Positions 20,606-32,095 of a DNA stretch of 64,000 nt are shown piece after piece. Source of the DNA: Toxorhynchites rutilus septentrionalis (taxonomy: Eukaryota; Arthropoda; Insecta; Diptera; Culicidae); assembly GCF_029784135.1 (NCBI RefSeq), contig NC_073744.1:30238981-30302980 (forward strand), written 5' to 3'. The notes under the pieces were generated by a model. The model searched no databases. It saw nothing but the letters and a program-made list of their open reading frames with translations, and was not told the DNA's origin. Numbering within the stretch: position 1 is the stretch's first letter; the number at the start of each line of letters is the position of its first letter. The position numbers and the translations under genes are program-made.

Positions 20606-21810
20606 AAGCAAAATATGTAAACTGATTTTTGTTTGCGAGAGCCTGTGTTCACTTAGACGTATCTTTGAGCTTGTTGGTGGTTGGGATTATTAAGATAGAT
20701 AAATCAGTTTTCACAAATTTTGAATTCAAAAAGTACAAGCAATTGTTTAACACGTTGAGCTCCGAATTTTTCTTGCTGTGTTTTCCATTCAGCCCGCATC
20801 AAGAGGAGAAGGAAATGAAACAATATATTTAAAAATACATTCAAGTTTTTGCCCCCCTTTGGATAGTCCTACGTCACTCCGGTTAAGTCCCTGACATTAC
20901 CCTCCCGTCTTTTTCTGTTTGTTGTCTTTATGATGGCGAAGGTATTTGGTTTTTATTTGTGGCTCCATCCCAACCAATTAAATCCCGTGCTATAACGTTG
21001 TGTCTCGATTTGCAGCGGATCAAGATTTGTCAGATTTCAATTCAGGTTGCAAAAGGAACTAATCTGGATTGGTTGGGGTTCTGCCAAAACGAAGAAAAGG
21101 CTAAAACATTATTTTAAGATATTTCAATTTGAGGTTTGGGCTCCCAGTAATTGACCGTGGCTGATCAAATCAATTATTTTATCGCTCGCGTGTTACGAAC
21201 AGGATGTCTTCAAAGGACTGAGATTGTGCATATCTGAAAAATAACACCTAAATACAGAAAAAAAAGTTTTAGTTTTGGTATCAGTTCACTTTGGCAGAAT
21301 GAAAGTTAAAGAATATGGTTTTCAGTTCAGTGTGGTTGAATATTAAAAGGGGTGAGAAAAACTTATGATTGTTCGTGACTGATCGTAATCGTTATCAACA
21401 TCAACAATGTTTTGATTATCGGGAATCAGCTTTATGAAGAATCCATGGTTCACAAGAGGTACGTACATATTACATCAGATGTTGAATGTCCTTGTACTTC
21501 ACATGAGAAATGCAGTGTTAATTTGGGTGTTAGTGTTCAATTTTGATTTGACCAAAAAAAAAAGGTGAAGGTACTCCTAATCACTTCATCATGATGTTGG
21601 TTTACGGTCCACTATAATTGAATGTAATTTATTTTTTTTTGCATCCTACTATACATAATTTTTGTTTTGGAGTTGTTATCGATGGTTTGGATGACACGGC
21701 GATCGATAGATTATCATTTTTTACATCCAGCGGTGTAAGTAACTCTATTTTGAAAAAAAAAAATAATACGTGTAATACGAGTACATATTATCAAATAATT
21801 CATTCACATC
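20606..21810. other. AT-rich stretch, mostly unassigned
   Basis: At 20860-20910 there is GATAGTCCTACGTCACTCCGG followed by TTAAGTCCCTGACATTACC, a right-end signature shared with 49725-49765 (family C). I see no gene in the remainder. Confidence 0.4.
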
Positions 21811-21812
21811 TA

Positions 21813-23132
21813 TAGGGTGGGCCATTTAAAGTGGAAGCATCTGGCAACCCCATAACTTTTGACAGAGATGTCAGATTAACAAATGTCATACCGCGTTGGA
21901 AGCGTCATTTCAGTACAATTTTAACCATGGAACAATACACACCTAAACAACGCGCTGAAATTGTTCAGCTGTACATTCAAAATAACTTCTCAATTGTGTT
22001 AACTAAACGTGCGTGGAAAAATAAAAAGAAAGTTAAAACATCGCCTGGAGACAACACTATACGTCGATTATATGCCAAATTTATATCGTCTGGTAGTGTT
22101 GGTAATGCCAGTCATCTGTCCAGACAACGACCAAGACGTTTCGACGAGAATACTGATGCCGTTCGAGCCAGTGTTGCAGAGACTCCATCGACATCAGGTC
22201 GCCATCGTTCGCAAGAGTTAGGCATCGCTCGAACCACTTTCCGACGCATAATTCGTGTTGATTTGAAAATGTTTCCGTATAAAACTCGAATGGCTCAACA
22301 ACTTAACCCATCTGACTTACCACGTCGACTTGATTTTGCGAAATGGACCATCGAAATGGCCAAAAATGAACGTGGCTTTTGGCAAAAAATCATAATGTCT
22401 GATGAGGCGCATTTCAACTTGAATGGAGGAGTGAATAAACAAAATTGTCGGTTTTATGCTACTGAAAACCCTCAATTCATCGAAACGCAACCTCTTTACG
22501 ACCAAAAAGTTACTGTGTGGTGTGGCATTTATGCCGATAAAGTCATCGGCCCGTACTTCTTTGAAAACGAAAATGGAGCAACGGTAACCGTGAATCGGGA
22601 GCGTTATCGGACAATGATAACCGATTTTTTATTGCCATTTGTTCGTGAAAATGAATTGGACAATTAGTGGTTCCAACAGGACGGCGCTACATGCCATACA
22701 GCGGCTGCCACGACCAAATTATTGCGCGAAATGTTCCCCGGAAGATTAATATCGAAAAACGGCGATTATGACTGGCCACCGAGATCACCTGATTTGACGC
22801 CTCCTGACTTTTTTTTTTATGGGGATATTTAAAATCCAAGGTATACACTGGTAAACCAAGGACCCTGGCTGCGCTGAAAGACAATATCCGACAAGAAATT
22901 GCTGCCATATCGGCCGAAACATTGGGCAAAGTGATGGAAAATGCCGAAAAAAGGGCACATTTTGCGGTCAAGGCCAGAGGCGGTCATTTACGAGATATCA
23001 TAATCAAAAAGTAGTTAGAACAAATCTCCTTGGACCAAAATAAATGAATTTCAAAAAAAAAAAATTTAAAATTCCACTTCTTTACTTTGCTATTGCAAAA
23101 ACAAATCCTTCCACTTTAAATGGCCCACCCTG
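21813..23132 (+). mobile_element. DD41D-type Tc1/mariner-superfamily transposon, complete but inactive
   Basis: Terminal inverted repeats of about 25 bp, AGGGTGGGCCATTTAAAGTG with GAAG following, occur at both ends (left from 21813, right to 23132). TA lies at 21811-21812 and 23133-23134. The 1.3-kb interior contains one transposase frame. Spacing between the second and third catalytic aspartates is 41 residues by direct count, which places it in the DD41D group. Confidence 0.9.
21927..23014 (+). pseudogene. DD41D transposase (one nonsense codon, one frameshift)
   Basis: The ATG at 21927 fits a family-type start (MEQYTPKQRAEIVQLY). The N-terminus is a helix-turn-helix DNA-binding region. The catalytic core shows SDEAHF (first D), QQDGATCH (second D) and RSPDLTPPDFF (third D, 41 residues after the second). 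A TAG at 22665-22667 interrupts between ENELDN and WFQQDG. A homopolymer insertion in the T run near 22810 shifts the frame, after which the C-terminus continues (KSKVYTGKPRTLAALKDNIR to IIIKK) to a stop at 23012-23014. The expected length is about 362 residues if unbroken. The copy is not functional but only lightly damaged, hence fairly young. Confidence 0.9.
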
Positions 23133-23234
23133 TATTAGGTGCATCGGTATGTTTTTTCGGTTTTACAACAGATGCCGTAGCATGATTATTATTCCAGTGA
23201 AACAAATTTCAAGACATTCGCTAGAAAGCTACTG

Positions 23235-23880
23235 TCATTGCGCGTCCTTTTCAGCATGTGTCAAAAAGTTGAAGCGTAAACAACATATTTTTTTGTCACT
23301 TCGAATGTGTCGTATTTCGTACCAGTGTTTCGAGTGTTTTTGCGGGGAGTGTTACTTCATATTCAAGGTACTTCAATACGAAGAAAAAAGCTACGGAAAG
23401 TCATCGCATTTTGGTGGAAGTTTATGGTGACCATGCGAACGTGTCAGACGTGCTATGCACAGTTTAAAAGTGGTAATTTTGACTTGGAAGACGAAGAATG
23501 TTCCGGACCGGCAAAAAAGTTAGAAGATGATAAATTGGAGGCTTTACTCGATCAAGATCCGCAACCACGCAACAAGAACTTGCAGATACACTTGGAGTAG
23601 CTCAACGAACCATATCGTTTAAAAGCAATGAGAATAATACGAAAGATAGGACATTGGGTGCCGTATGCATTTAAGCCACGAGACGTCGAACGCCGTTTTT
23701 TCACGTGCGAACAACTGCTCCAACATAAAAGACTGGCGATGAAAAGTGGATCCATTACGACAATTCTAAACGTCGGGCAACGTATGGATACCCCGGCCAT
23801 GCATCAACATCGACGGCACATACAAAATGGTAACGGGCCAGACGGGCCAACCAGAAGAGGCCGCTGGGCCGCAGGTTGAG
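23235..23880 (+). pseudogene. Degenerate mariner transposase relic
   Basis: Successive frames give ESHRILVEVYGDHA-like, FKSGNFDLEDEECSG, KKLEDDKLEALLDQD, then the IRKIGHWVPYAFKPRDVERR block with RFFTCEQLLQ. This is the N-terminal half of a mariner transposase. Frame changes, an internal stop near 23600 and loss of the C-terminal catalytic part mark it as dead. It is related to the relic at 8040-8550. Confidence 0.8.
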
Positions 23881-24600
23881 TCTAGCTCATTGTTTTAAAT
23901 TAAATTTACCAGAATTATTATACTTGGAAACTATAAATTCGGCAAAAATATCAAAAATGATTGAATATTCAACGGCTGGTTCTACTTCGCTAATTTTATT
24001 AAATGTATTTGTTGATCCATTCTTCTATCGTTGTGTTATCTTATTTTTCGTCAACTTTATTTTTTCAAGTCGGTGGTAATCTTTGGTGCGAATTATTCTA
24101 TGGATCGAAAAATATTTCTTTTGACACCAAACGTTGAAACACCGCTTACCATCCTCAAGAGTGGGCCACATGTCCGCGTGCCATTATCATTCACAGCTGA
24201 AACGCTACGGCGGTATCAATCGCAAGATCGTAATCTAATCACCCGTGTGAGGGCTTGGCTCAGACCGAACCGCCGAAGATAACACGTTGCCCCCCTCTTC
24301 TGCTTCCCAACCAGCATTGTTACCACTCTTCGCCGTTTCGCTGTTCCACGATTTGATTTATGTGTAGTGCTTGGTCGACACCATAAACGACTTTTCCTTT
24401 GAAAACTTTTGTTTATTTCTGTCTGTGCCACCTCGACCAACTGACTTCGGCGTGTGAACTCAGTGTTATCTTATGCGTCATTCAGTTATTCCTCAGTGGG
24501 GATCGCTGATTTTTTTGCATTTGCTTCAATGAATATCTTATTTCCAGGTTAAAAAATAAGTTCTATTGTACAAACGCGAGTTTACGCTTTGGAATATATT
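23881..24600. other. No recognised feature
   Basis: Short frames only. No repeat boundary was identified. Confidence 0.35.
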
Positions 24601-24607
24601 TCATTAC

Positions 24608-24721
24608 TAGGGGCTGTCCACATACCACGTGGACAACTTTAGGGGGGGTAGGGGGTAAGGAAATGTCCACTCTTGTCCACGGAGAGGGGGGAGGGGGTAC
24701 AGACTGAGTCCACGTGGACAG
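24608..24721 (+). repeat. GTCCACGTGGAC-type MITE fragment
   Basis: It begins GGGGCTGTCCACATACCACG and contains several CCACGTGGAC/GTCCAC motifs with G-rich runs (GGGGGGTAGGGGG). A related copy lies in the opposite orientation at 34908-35026. Arthropod genomes commonly carry short elements of this appearance; no superfamily is assigned. Confidence 0.65.
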
Positions 24722-24951
24722 GAAGAATTTTCTCTCCGTATTTATCAGCTGTATGACACCTGCCATGTTTTCGGTGTTAACATCTCAAACGTCAACGGTA
24801 TTTGTTTTCTTAAAAACAGCGATCCGCGTTGGCGGCATTGAGCTTCGTTTAGAGGAGCGTCAACGAATAGCTGATTTTCAGTCGGAATGAACGTTTTCAA
24901 AATTAAAATTCTGAATGAAAATCAGCTTTTCCATATGAAATTAGTATTCTA

Positions 24952-26250
24952 AAGGGTGTGTCACATCAAATTGCATCACGGAAAAAACGCTGTAGAAATT
25001 TAATTTTTAGGAATTATATCTTCAGCTTTCGCTTATAATCAAATAAGAGTGTATAGATCACGTTGGCCATGCTTCACTGTCAATTTTTCGTAAATTTGGA
25101 AAAATGTCGTCGAACGAAAAAGAGCGTCGTGAATTAATTCTGCGCACTCATTTCGAGAATTCGGAGTTGTCACATCGGGACATCGGTAAGATGCTGGGAA
25201 TCGTCCAATTCACGGTCAGCAGAGTACTAAAACGATACTTCGAGAACCTAACCATCGACCGGAAGGTGAAGAACGGCAAAAATGGATGCTCCGTCAGTGA
25301 AAAAGGTCACAAGCGCGTAGTTAAGCAGTTTAGACGTGATCCGAGAAGTTCGGTCCGGGATGTCGCCAATAAGCTGAATTTGTCAAGTTCATTCGTCCAG
25401 CGGACCAAGCAGCGGGAGGGCCTGCGTACATACAAGGTTCAGAAGGCTCCTAACCGCGACGAAAGGCAAAACATGGTGGGGAAGACGCGAGCCCGGAAGC
25501 TGTACACCGAAATGCTGACGAAGCCGCATTGCCTGGTTATGGACGACGAAACCTACGTCAAAGCGGACTTTTGTCAGCTGCCGGGCCTGTTGTTCTTCTC
25601 CGCAGAGGACAAATTCAGCGTTCCGGAGGAGATTCGCAAGCAGAAACTATCCAAGTTTGCCAAAAAGTACATGGTGTGGCAACCGATCTGCTCTTGCGGA
25701 AAGCTGAGCGCCCCCTTCGTGATGACCGGCACGATAAACGGGCAGGTTTACCTTAAGGAGTGCCTACAGAAGCGCTTACTACCACTATTGAAGCAGCACG
25801 AGGGCCCGACCATCTTCTGACCGGATCTCGCTTCGTGCCACTATTCAAAGGACGTGTTGGAGTGATACGAGGCCAACGGGGTCACCTTCGTGCCAACGGA
25901 AATGAACCCGCCCAACGCGCCGGAGCTTCGCCCAATAGAGAAATATTGGGCGATTATGAAGCAGGCCCTCCGGAAGAACCCAAAAGTTGTCAAATCGGAG
26001 GCGGACTTCAAGAGAAAATGGATTTCTGTTCAAAAAAAAACTACAACCTGACGTTGTACAGAACCTTATGGACGGGGTAAAGAGGAAGGTGCGAGCATAC
26101 GGGCTTGGGCTCGAAGTATGAATAAAAAGAAAATGCCAAAAGTTGTTTAATAGTTTTTATTTTACTGTCTAAAATTTTCAAAAGGATCGGTCTACTGGGC
26201 GAATTTCTACAGCGTTTTTTCCGTGATGCAATTTGATGTGACACACCCTT
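24952..26250 (+). mobile_element. DD37E mariner-type (ITmD37E-like) transposon, 1299 bp
   Basis: The ends AAGGGTGTGTCACATCAAAT (24952 on) and the reverse complement (to 26250) are flanked by TA (24950-24951 and 26251-26252). The TIRs share about 45 bp through AAAAAACGCTGTAGAAAT. One transposase pseudogene lies between them. A second copy of the family abuts the left window edge. Confidence 0.93.
25104..26121 (+). pseudogene. DD37E transposase with two nonsense codons and a frameshift
   Basis: The frame starts MSSNEKERRELILRTHFENS at 25104, followed by a helix-turn-helix with HRDIGKMLGIVQFTVSRVLK. Catalytic residues are VMDDETYVK (first D), PDLASCHYS (second D) and RPIEKYW (E), with 37 residues between the last two by direct count. 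TGA at 25818-25820 (after GPTIF) and at 25863-25865 (after KDVLE) both replace a codon that is probably TGG. One extra A in the run at 26032-26040 shifts the frame before the C-terminus ends at TGA 26119-26121. The 1018-nt span equals 339 codons plus one base, consistent with a single insertion. Confidence 0.92.
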
Positions 26251-26252
26251 TA

Positions 26253-27060
26253 TTTGAATTAAAAACATTTTTGTTTGCAGGTGGTGAAAAAGTCTCATAC
26301 GAAAATTGTTTATGAAGACAATTTTATATTATAATGAACAAAATCAGCAACAATTTTGGAGTTGTATAACCATATGATTGCATGAAAGTCAGAAATACGT
26401 GTTTCAAGTAATTAAATAACATGATGTGAAAATTTTCATTCAAATTTTAAAATTCAAAAACCGGTTTCGTGTCTTCTAATCTGATAGAGATTACACTAAC
26501 GAGTTTGGGACACAAATCATGGCCCTAATTTGAAGTCGTCACCAGACGTCGACACCATCGCGAATTACCAATTTACCACCATCTGACATATCGTGATGTC
26601 GATGATGAACTTTTACAGCAGAGGGATAGTGAGATATGCGATGACGGTAGGTAGAGTGAGATAGGGATAATTGTGCCATTCACCTGGTATTTATCAATAA
26701 ACGGATTGAGCCGCCTTTGAGTGCTGCCCAGCCAACGTTCATATATTTTTTCTCATATCATGGATCTTCTTCAGTGAAATTTGTATTATAAAAATATCTA
26801 ACGTAAATTGTGAATGGCCAACTCAGTGTTCTGATAAATTATAGAATATCCCAGAAGGTGATAGAGGATATTTGATGAAAAAATCCTACGCATGTGGTCT
26901 ATTCTCAACTAGGACATCGTTGAACTTTTCTTAAGTCTAATTTTATGTCCTGAACTGACTCTAATTTAGAAAGTACGCTCCTTAGAATAATTATACTGTT
27001 CATTTGAAAGCAAATTTTGCACAGAATGCAGTTGTAAAACTTTCAAATAAATGGAACCCA
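26253..27060. other. AT-rich stretch, no recognised feature
   Basis: A less AT-rich segment near 26530-26700 looks single-copy but has no open frame of note. Confidence 0.35.
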
Positions 27061-27061
27061 G

Positions 27062-29990
27062 AATAAACTGTTATATGTAAAGCAAAAATGAAGGAAATTC
27101 ATCAAAATCTGTTACCCGCTTCTTTCAATGTAATTCTTGCAACTGAAACTAGCTGGGACGAAAGCGTAAGAAGCGAAGATGTTTTTGGAAATAATTTTAA
27201 CGTATTCCGGCACGACCGCAACTTATCGTTATCTCAGAAGAAGTCTGGAGGAGGGGTCCTCATTGCCATTAATGCAAATTTCACTTCTGAGGAACTTATA
27301 ACCGAAAAACATAAAGAATTTGAGCATGTATGGGCAAAATTATCTATAGCTGGTGAAGTACACATATTTGCTTCTGTGTATTTCCCACCCGAACATGCAA
27401 ATACAAAGTCGTATGAATTATTTTTTCAGACGGCAAATCGAATTGCAGAAACACTAGAACCAGAAGTGAAATTGCATATCTATGGCGACTTCAATCAAAA
27501 TAAAGTAGACTTCATTCCCGATAATGATAATGAATGCATTCTACTCCCAGTCGTCGGGGAAAATGAAACCCTACAATATATATTTGACGAAATTGCACAT
27601 CTCGGTCTTAACCAAATAAATCATGTAAAAAATTTCCAAAAATATTATCTAGACCTATTATTCACTAACATCACCGACAACTTTTGGGTGAATGAGTCCA
27701 TGACTCCTCTTTGGAAAAATGAAAAATTTCACACAGCAATTGAATACTCAATCTTTATACATAATAGACAATTGCCCATCGACTGGGAGTATGAAGAAGT
27801 ACCGGAATATAACAAGACGAACTTTGAAGCAATCAAATGTAGCCTACAAGCCATAGAATGGCAAACTTTATTAAACAGCGAACGAGATGTCAACTTAACT
27901 GTACATATTCTTCACGAAATTCTGAATAACATAATATCAGAGTTTGTGCCGAAGAAAAGAAGACGAAGAAATTCAACCAGCAAATATCCTATTTGGTTTA
28001 ACGTTGAAATAAGAAATCTAAAGAATAAAAAACAAAAAGCACATAAAAAATACAAAATGGACAAAAGTCATCAAAATTTGCTTGAATATCAAAATATTTC
28101 CCAAGAATTAAATTTTGCAATTAAAAGTGCACACGAAGAGTACAATAGAAAGGTCGAAACTGAAGTCAAATCATGCCCGAAGAAATTCTTTAATTACGTA
28201 AAGGCTAAGCTCAAAATCAATAACTTCCCATCGCAGATGCATCTCGATGAGGATGTGAGGAATCCTTCGAACGAAATTTGTAATCTCTTTGCAAATTTCT
28301 TTCAGGAAGTATATAACTACTTTTCATTTTTACCGGATTATCCAAATGACATATCGGTGAACTATCTTTCACAACAGGAAATATGCCATGCACTAAAAAA
28401 ATTAGACGGAACAAAAGGACCAGGACCTGACGGAATAGCACCTATATTCCTAAAGAACCTGGCTGAGGAACTCACCCTTCCCTTACATTGCATTTTCAAT
28501 ATGTCACTACAACTGGAATATTCCCAGAAAAATGGAAACAATCTTTTTTGGTACCTATCTTTAAATCAGGCGCTAAATCTGACGTACATAATTATCGTGG
28601 AATTGCCATTACCTCTTGCATTCCTAAACTATTCGAAGCAATAGTGAACGAAAAAGTCTTCCAACAAGTAAAGAATAGAATAACGTGTATGCAACATGGC
28701 TTCTTCAAAGGCCGTTCAACTGCAACTAATCTGTTGGCTTTTGTGACTTTTATTTTGAATGCAATGGAAAATGGCAAACACGTAGAAACTCTTTACACTG
28801 ACTTCAGTAAAGCATTTGACTGCATCGACATTCCATTACTACTCTTCAAATTGCAGAAAATAGGAATGGAACAAAGACTCTTAAACTGGCTCAATTCTTA
28901 TCTAACAAACCGTGAACAAATTGTTCATTTTCAAAATTCTCTTTCAAATCCAGTAAAAGTCACTTCGGGAGTCCCACAAGGCTCTCATCTTGGTCCTCTT
29001 CTTTTCATTCTGTACGTTAATGACATCTCCTTCGTTCTCAAGCGTATCAATGTACTTGTGTATGCCGACGACATGAAGATTTTCGCGGAAATTGGAAATG
29101 AAAACGACATCGAAGCATTTCGAAACGAAATACATGTATTCCATACTTGGTGTGATAAAAATCTACTAACACTGAATGTGAAAAAGTGCAACTCTATAAC
29201 ATTTAGCAGAAAAAAAACATGTACCAAATATTGTAATATGTCTTGGAAATCAAAATGTAGAAAAATGTGAAATAGTTAGATATCTAGGCGTCGTCCTGGA
29301 CTGTAAACTCACATTCATAGAACACTACAACTCTGTAATAAATAAGGCGAATAGTGTGTTAAGTTTTGTCAAACGCTTCTCACATAACTTCCAGGACCCA
29401 TACACAATAAAGCTTTTATATATTACATATGTAAGGCCTATTCTGGAATACTGTAACATCGTTTGGAACCCGTATATGGTCGTACATGAAGAACGCATTG
29501 AGTCAGTCCAGAAACAGTTTCTTCTATTTGCACTTCGTAAACTCAACTGGACCTCATTTCCACTTCCTTCATATGAAGCACGTTGCATGCTCATAAACAT
29601 CCAAACACTAAAAGAACGCCGTGAATTTGCAATGCTTTCTTTTGTTAATGACCTAATTTCGCAACGAGTACAGTCAGCTGAATTACTAGAAAAACTAAAT
29701 TTCTATGTACCTGGGCGTCAACTAAGAACGCGAAATTTGTTTCTAACCAAAACATCCAGAACAAATTATGCAAATAACGCCCCTATCAATCGCATGATGC
29801 GTATATACAATCAGCACTGCGAAATAATTGACACAACAATGAATAAAAAACAGCTAAAAAGAAACATGTACCGCAAAAATAATAATAATAAATAATATTT
29901 AACCTAAGAAAACATTGTAACATTAGTGTAGAAGTGTGTAGTCTACATTTGTTTGACGAAAATGAATAAATGAATAAATAAATAAAGAAG
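27062..29990 (+). mobile_element. 5'-truncated CR1/jockey-like LINE without RNase H
   Basis: Only ORF2 remains, starting inside the endonuclease domain. The 3' UTR is short and ends in an AATAAATGAATAAATAAATA microsatellite-like tail (to about 29990), in keeping with CR1-group LINEs that end in short repeats and not poly-A. No target duplication was identified. Confidence 0.8.
27088..29895 (+). pseudogene. CR1/jockey-like LINE ORF2: endonuclease and reverse transcriptase, two frameshifts
   Basis: Endonuclease motifs are NVILATETSW, SGGGVLIAINA, SVYFPPE and YGDFNQNKVDF. Reverse transcriptase motifs are GTKGPGPDGIAP, SFLVPIFKSG, HNYRGIAITS, HGFFKGRSTATNL, TDFSKAFDCID, SGVPQGSHLGPLLF and the catalytic VYADD near 29060. 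The frame changes near 28490-28510 and again in or near the A-run at 29210; the third frame (to 29895) carries the thumb region YLGVVLDCKLTF and the C-terminus. There is no RNase H. The frame is closed upstream by TAA just before 27070, and the first LINE endonuclease motif (NxRS) is absent, so the element is truncated at its 5' end. Confidence 0.88.
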
Positions 29991-30168
29991 AAACTTCAAA
30001 TTTTGTGTTTTTAATTAATTTTCCAAAAAATGCATGATAAACTGGTTTGTTTCTATCAGCCAAATTGAAGCTCTCCGACCACTCTACAGTTCCTTCCTTG
30101 ACACCACACTATTATCCTTCTTGTTGTTGATCCCCTATCTCCTAAAACATTCCGGACCAGCTACCTAA

Positions 30169-31011
30169 TCTTTATATATAAAAGAGAGTTTTTCCCACGT
30201 ACGTATAACTCATCATCACGGGAGAACGGCTGATCAGATCTTCGTCGTCCATATATTTTGTGAGTTTGTCTTGACCCAAATTAGAATGATAGAGTACTTT
30301 GGAAAATATTTGAGATGATTTGAAAAATTCGAAAAAAATTGACTATGCACATCTTTATATATGAGGGGCTTGGAATGCAAGGGGTGTAAGTGACTCGATC
30401 GATTTCTCTTCATCAACTTTTTCTTTAGTTGATAACTCAATTGCAAAAACGTTCCAATTTAAGTTTGCTATAGAATCTGATAGGTGAGGTTCTGACCTAT
30501 CTTCCACATTGTCAAATGCAGCTGGGAATGTATTTGAGGCTAAGCTATGACCAAAAGAGAGAGTCGATGTAGAGAAATCGATCAAATCACTTACACCCCA
30601 TTCATTCTAAGCCACTCATATAAAAGAGAGTTTTTCCCACGTACGTATAACTCATCATCACGGGAGAGCGGCTGATCAGATCTTCGTCGTCTTCGTCGTT
30701 TTATGAGTTTGTCTTGACCCAAATTGGAATAATAGAGTACTTTGGAAAATATTTTAAATGATTTGGAAAATTCAAAAAAATTGGCTATGCATATCTACTA
30801 TATATAAGAAGAGTATTTAAAATAAAAATAGAAAATTCGAAAATAAGAGGTACGCATATATGTTTCGTTGTGAAAATAATCATTAAGATCAATTCGTCAG
30901 ATCTGAACGATAACAAATAAACTCTCTTGAAATATATTCGTTATTTTTACCAACCAAAATATTCTCTAGAAATACATTATATGGCAGAACAACGTTTGCC
31001 GAGTCAGCTAG
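30169..31011 (+). mobile_element. Non-autonomous Helitron, 843 bp
   Basis: It starts TCTTTATATATAAAAGAGAG after an A and ends CAGCTAG before a T, the expected A/T insertion without target duplication. A short hairpin (GGCA...TGCC, 30982-31000) precedes the 3' CTAG. An internal direct repeat of about 170 bp begins at about 30178 and 30618 (AAAAGAGAGTTTTTCCCACG, ACTCATCATCACGGGAGA). It has no Rep/helicase coding capacity. A similar 3' end in reverse lies at 35026. Confidence 0.7.
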
Positions 31012-32019
31012 TAACCTATATATATATATATAACAATATTTTAAACATATATAATAGTTTTCGATATTTTATTCAATACTTGAGAAAGCTTTCTCAATAG
31101 TTCAAACATTTATAAAAAAAATAATGGAAGGTTAATAGATTGCTCAAAAAAAAGTTTCAATCGGGTAACAGGCTTCAAGGCTATTTTTGGAAAAAAATGA
31201 ACAAAATTGTAATAAAATGGGGAGGATCGGGGCAGCGGGGGATTAATTTGGCGTTGAATTGCTCTCTGGTAAACTGTGACGTCAGTGACGTTTTGATAAG
31301 GATTTAAGCGGAGGAAAACTAAAGAGCAATACAAATAACTTTTCGTGCAAGGTTAGTAAAAAATAATTGAGTCGTGAGTTTTCTGATGTTTTTTTCCTCA
31401 CGAGCATTTTGGAAGCTATCTAGACACTCAATGCAGAATGGTTAATAAGCAGCTGAAAAATGAAAAAAAATATATAGATATTGGAAATATTTTTAATAAG
31501 ATATTAGTACCCTTTGAAAATTCCCCGAACTATTGCGGAAAAGGTTTCTATTGTGCTGATGACGAAAAGTGAATTGATTTTGTAAATGAACCGATATTTC
31601 TGTGGCGATCGTATTCCGAAGTAGGAAAAGAACTACACTCGACAAAAAATAGAGGAGCAAAATGTGACAACGAAAGTTTTGAGTGATCTTTGAAACGCTG
31701 TAACTCTGTTATAAAATGATGCATTCGTCAAAGCAACAACTGAACCATGTATTAAATATTTCCAAGATGGCGTGAGTAGATTTGACCATCGATTTGCTGT
31801 GCGTTCATTATTTCATGAAATATTCTTAATTCGAAATCAAAGGATAATTTTTCATTCGATAAGGAATACCTCTATAGTTAATAGTTCTACTGAAACTCTC
31901 TATGAATCAAATGGAAGCGAAATAATCATGTTGATTGGATTGCATTTAAGAATGTATTTTCAAAATCTAGAGAAACTTTGAAAACAAACCATAAACGCTT
32001 TATCTTTTCTTGCAATATA
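31012..32019. other. AT-rich stretch, no recognised gene
   Basis: A segment around 31660-31740 (GAGTGATCTTTGAAACGCTG) resembles 50245-50325, so part of it is a dispersed repeat. There is no coding signal. Confidence 0.4.
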
Positions 32020-32095
32020 TTAGGCTGTCAAAAAAGTTCTGCGGTATTTTTTTTGAATTTTCATTTGTTCATAAAATTAGTTACAATCATCTGTT

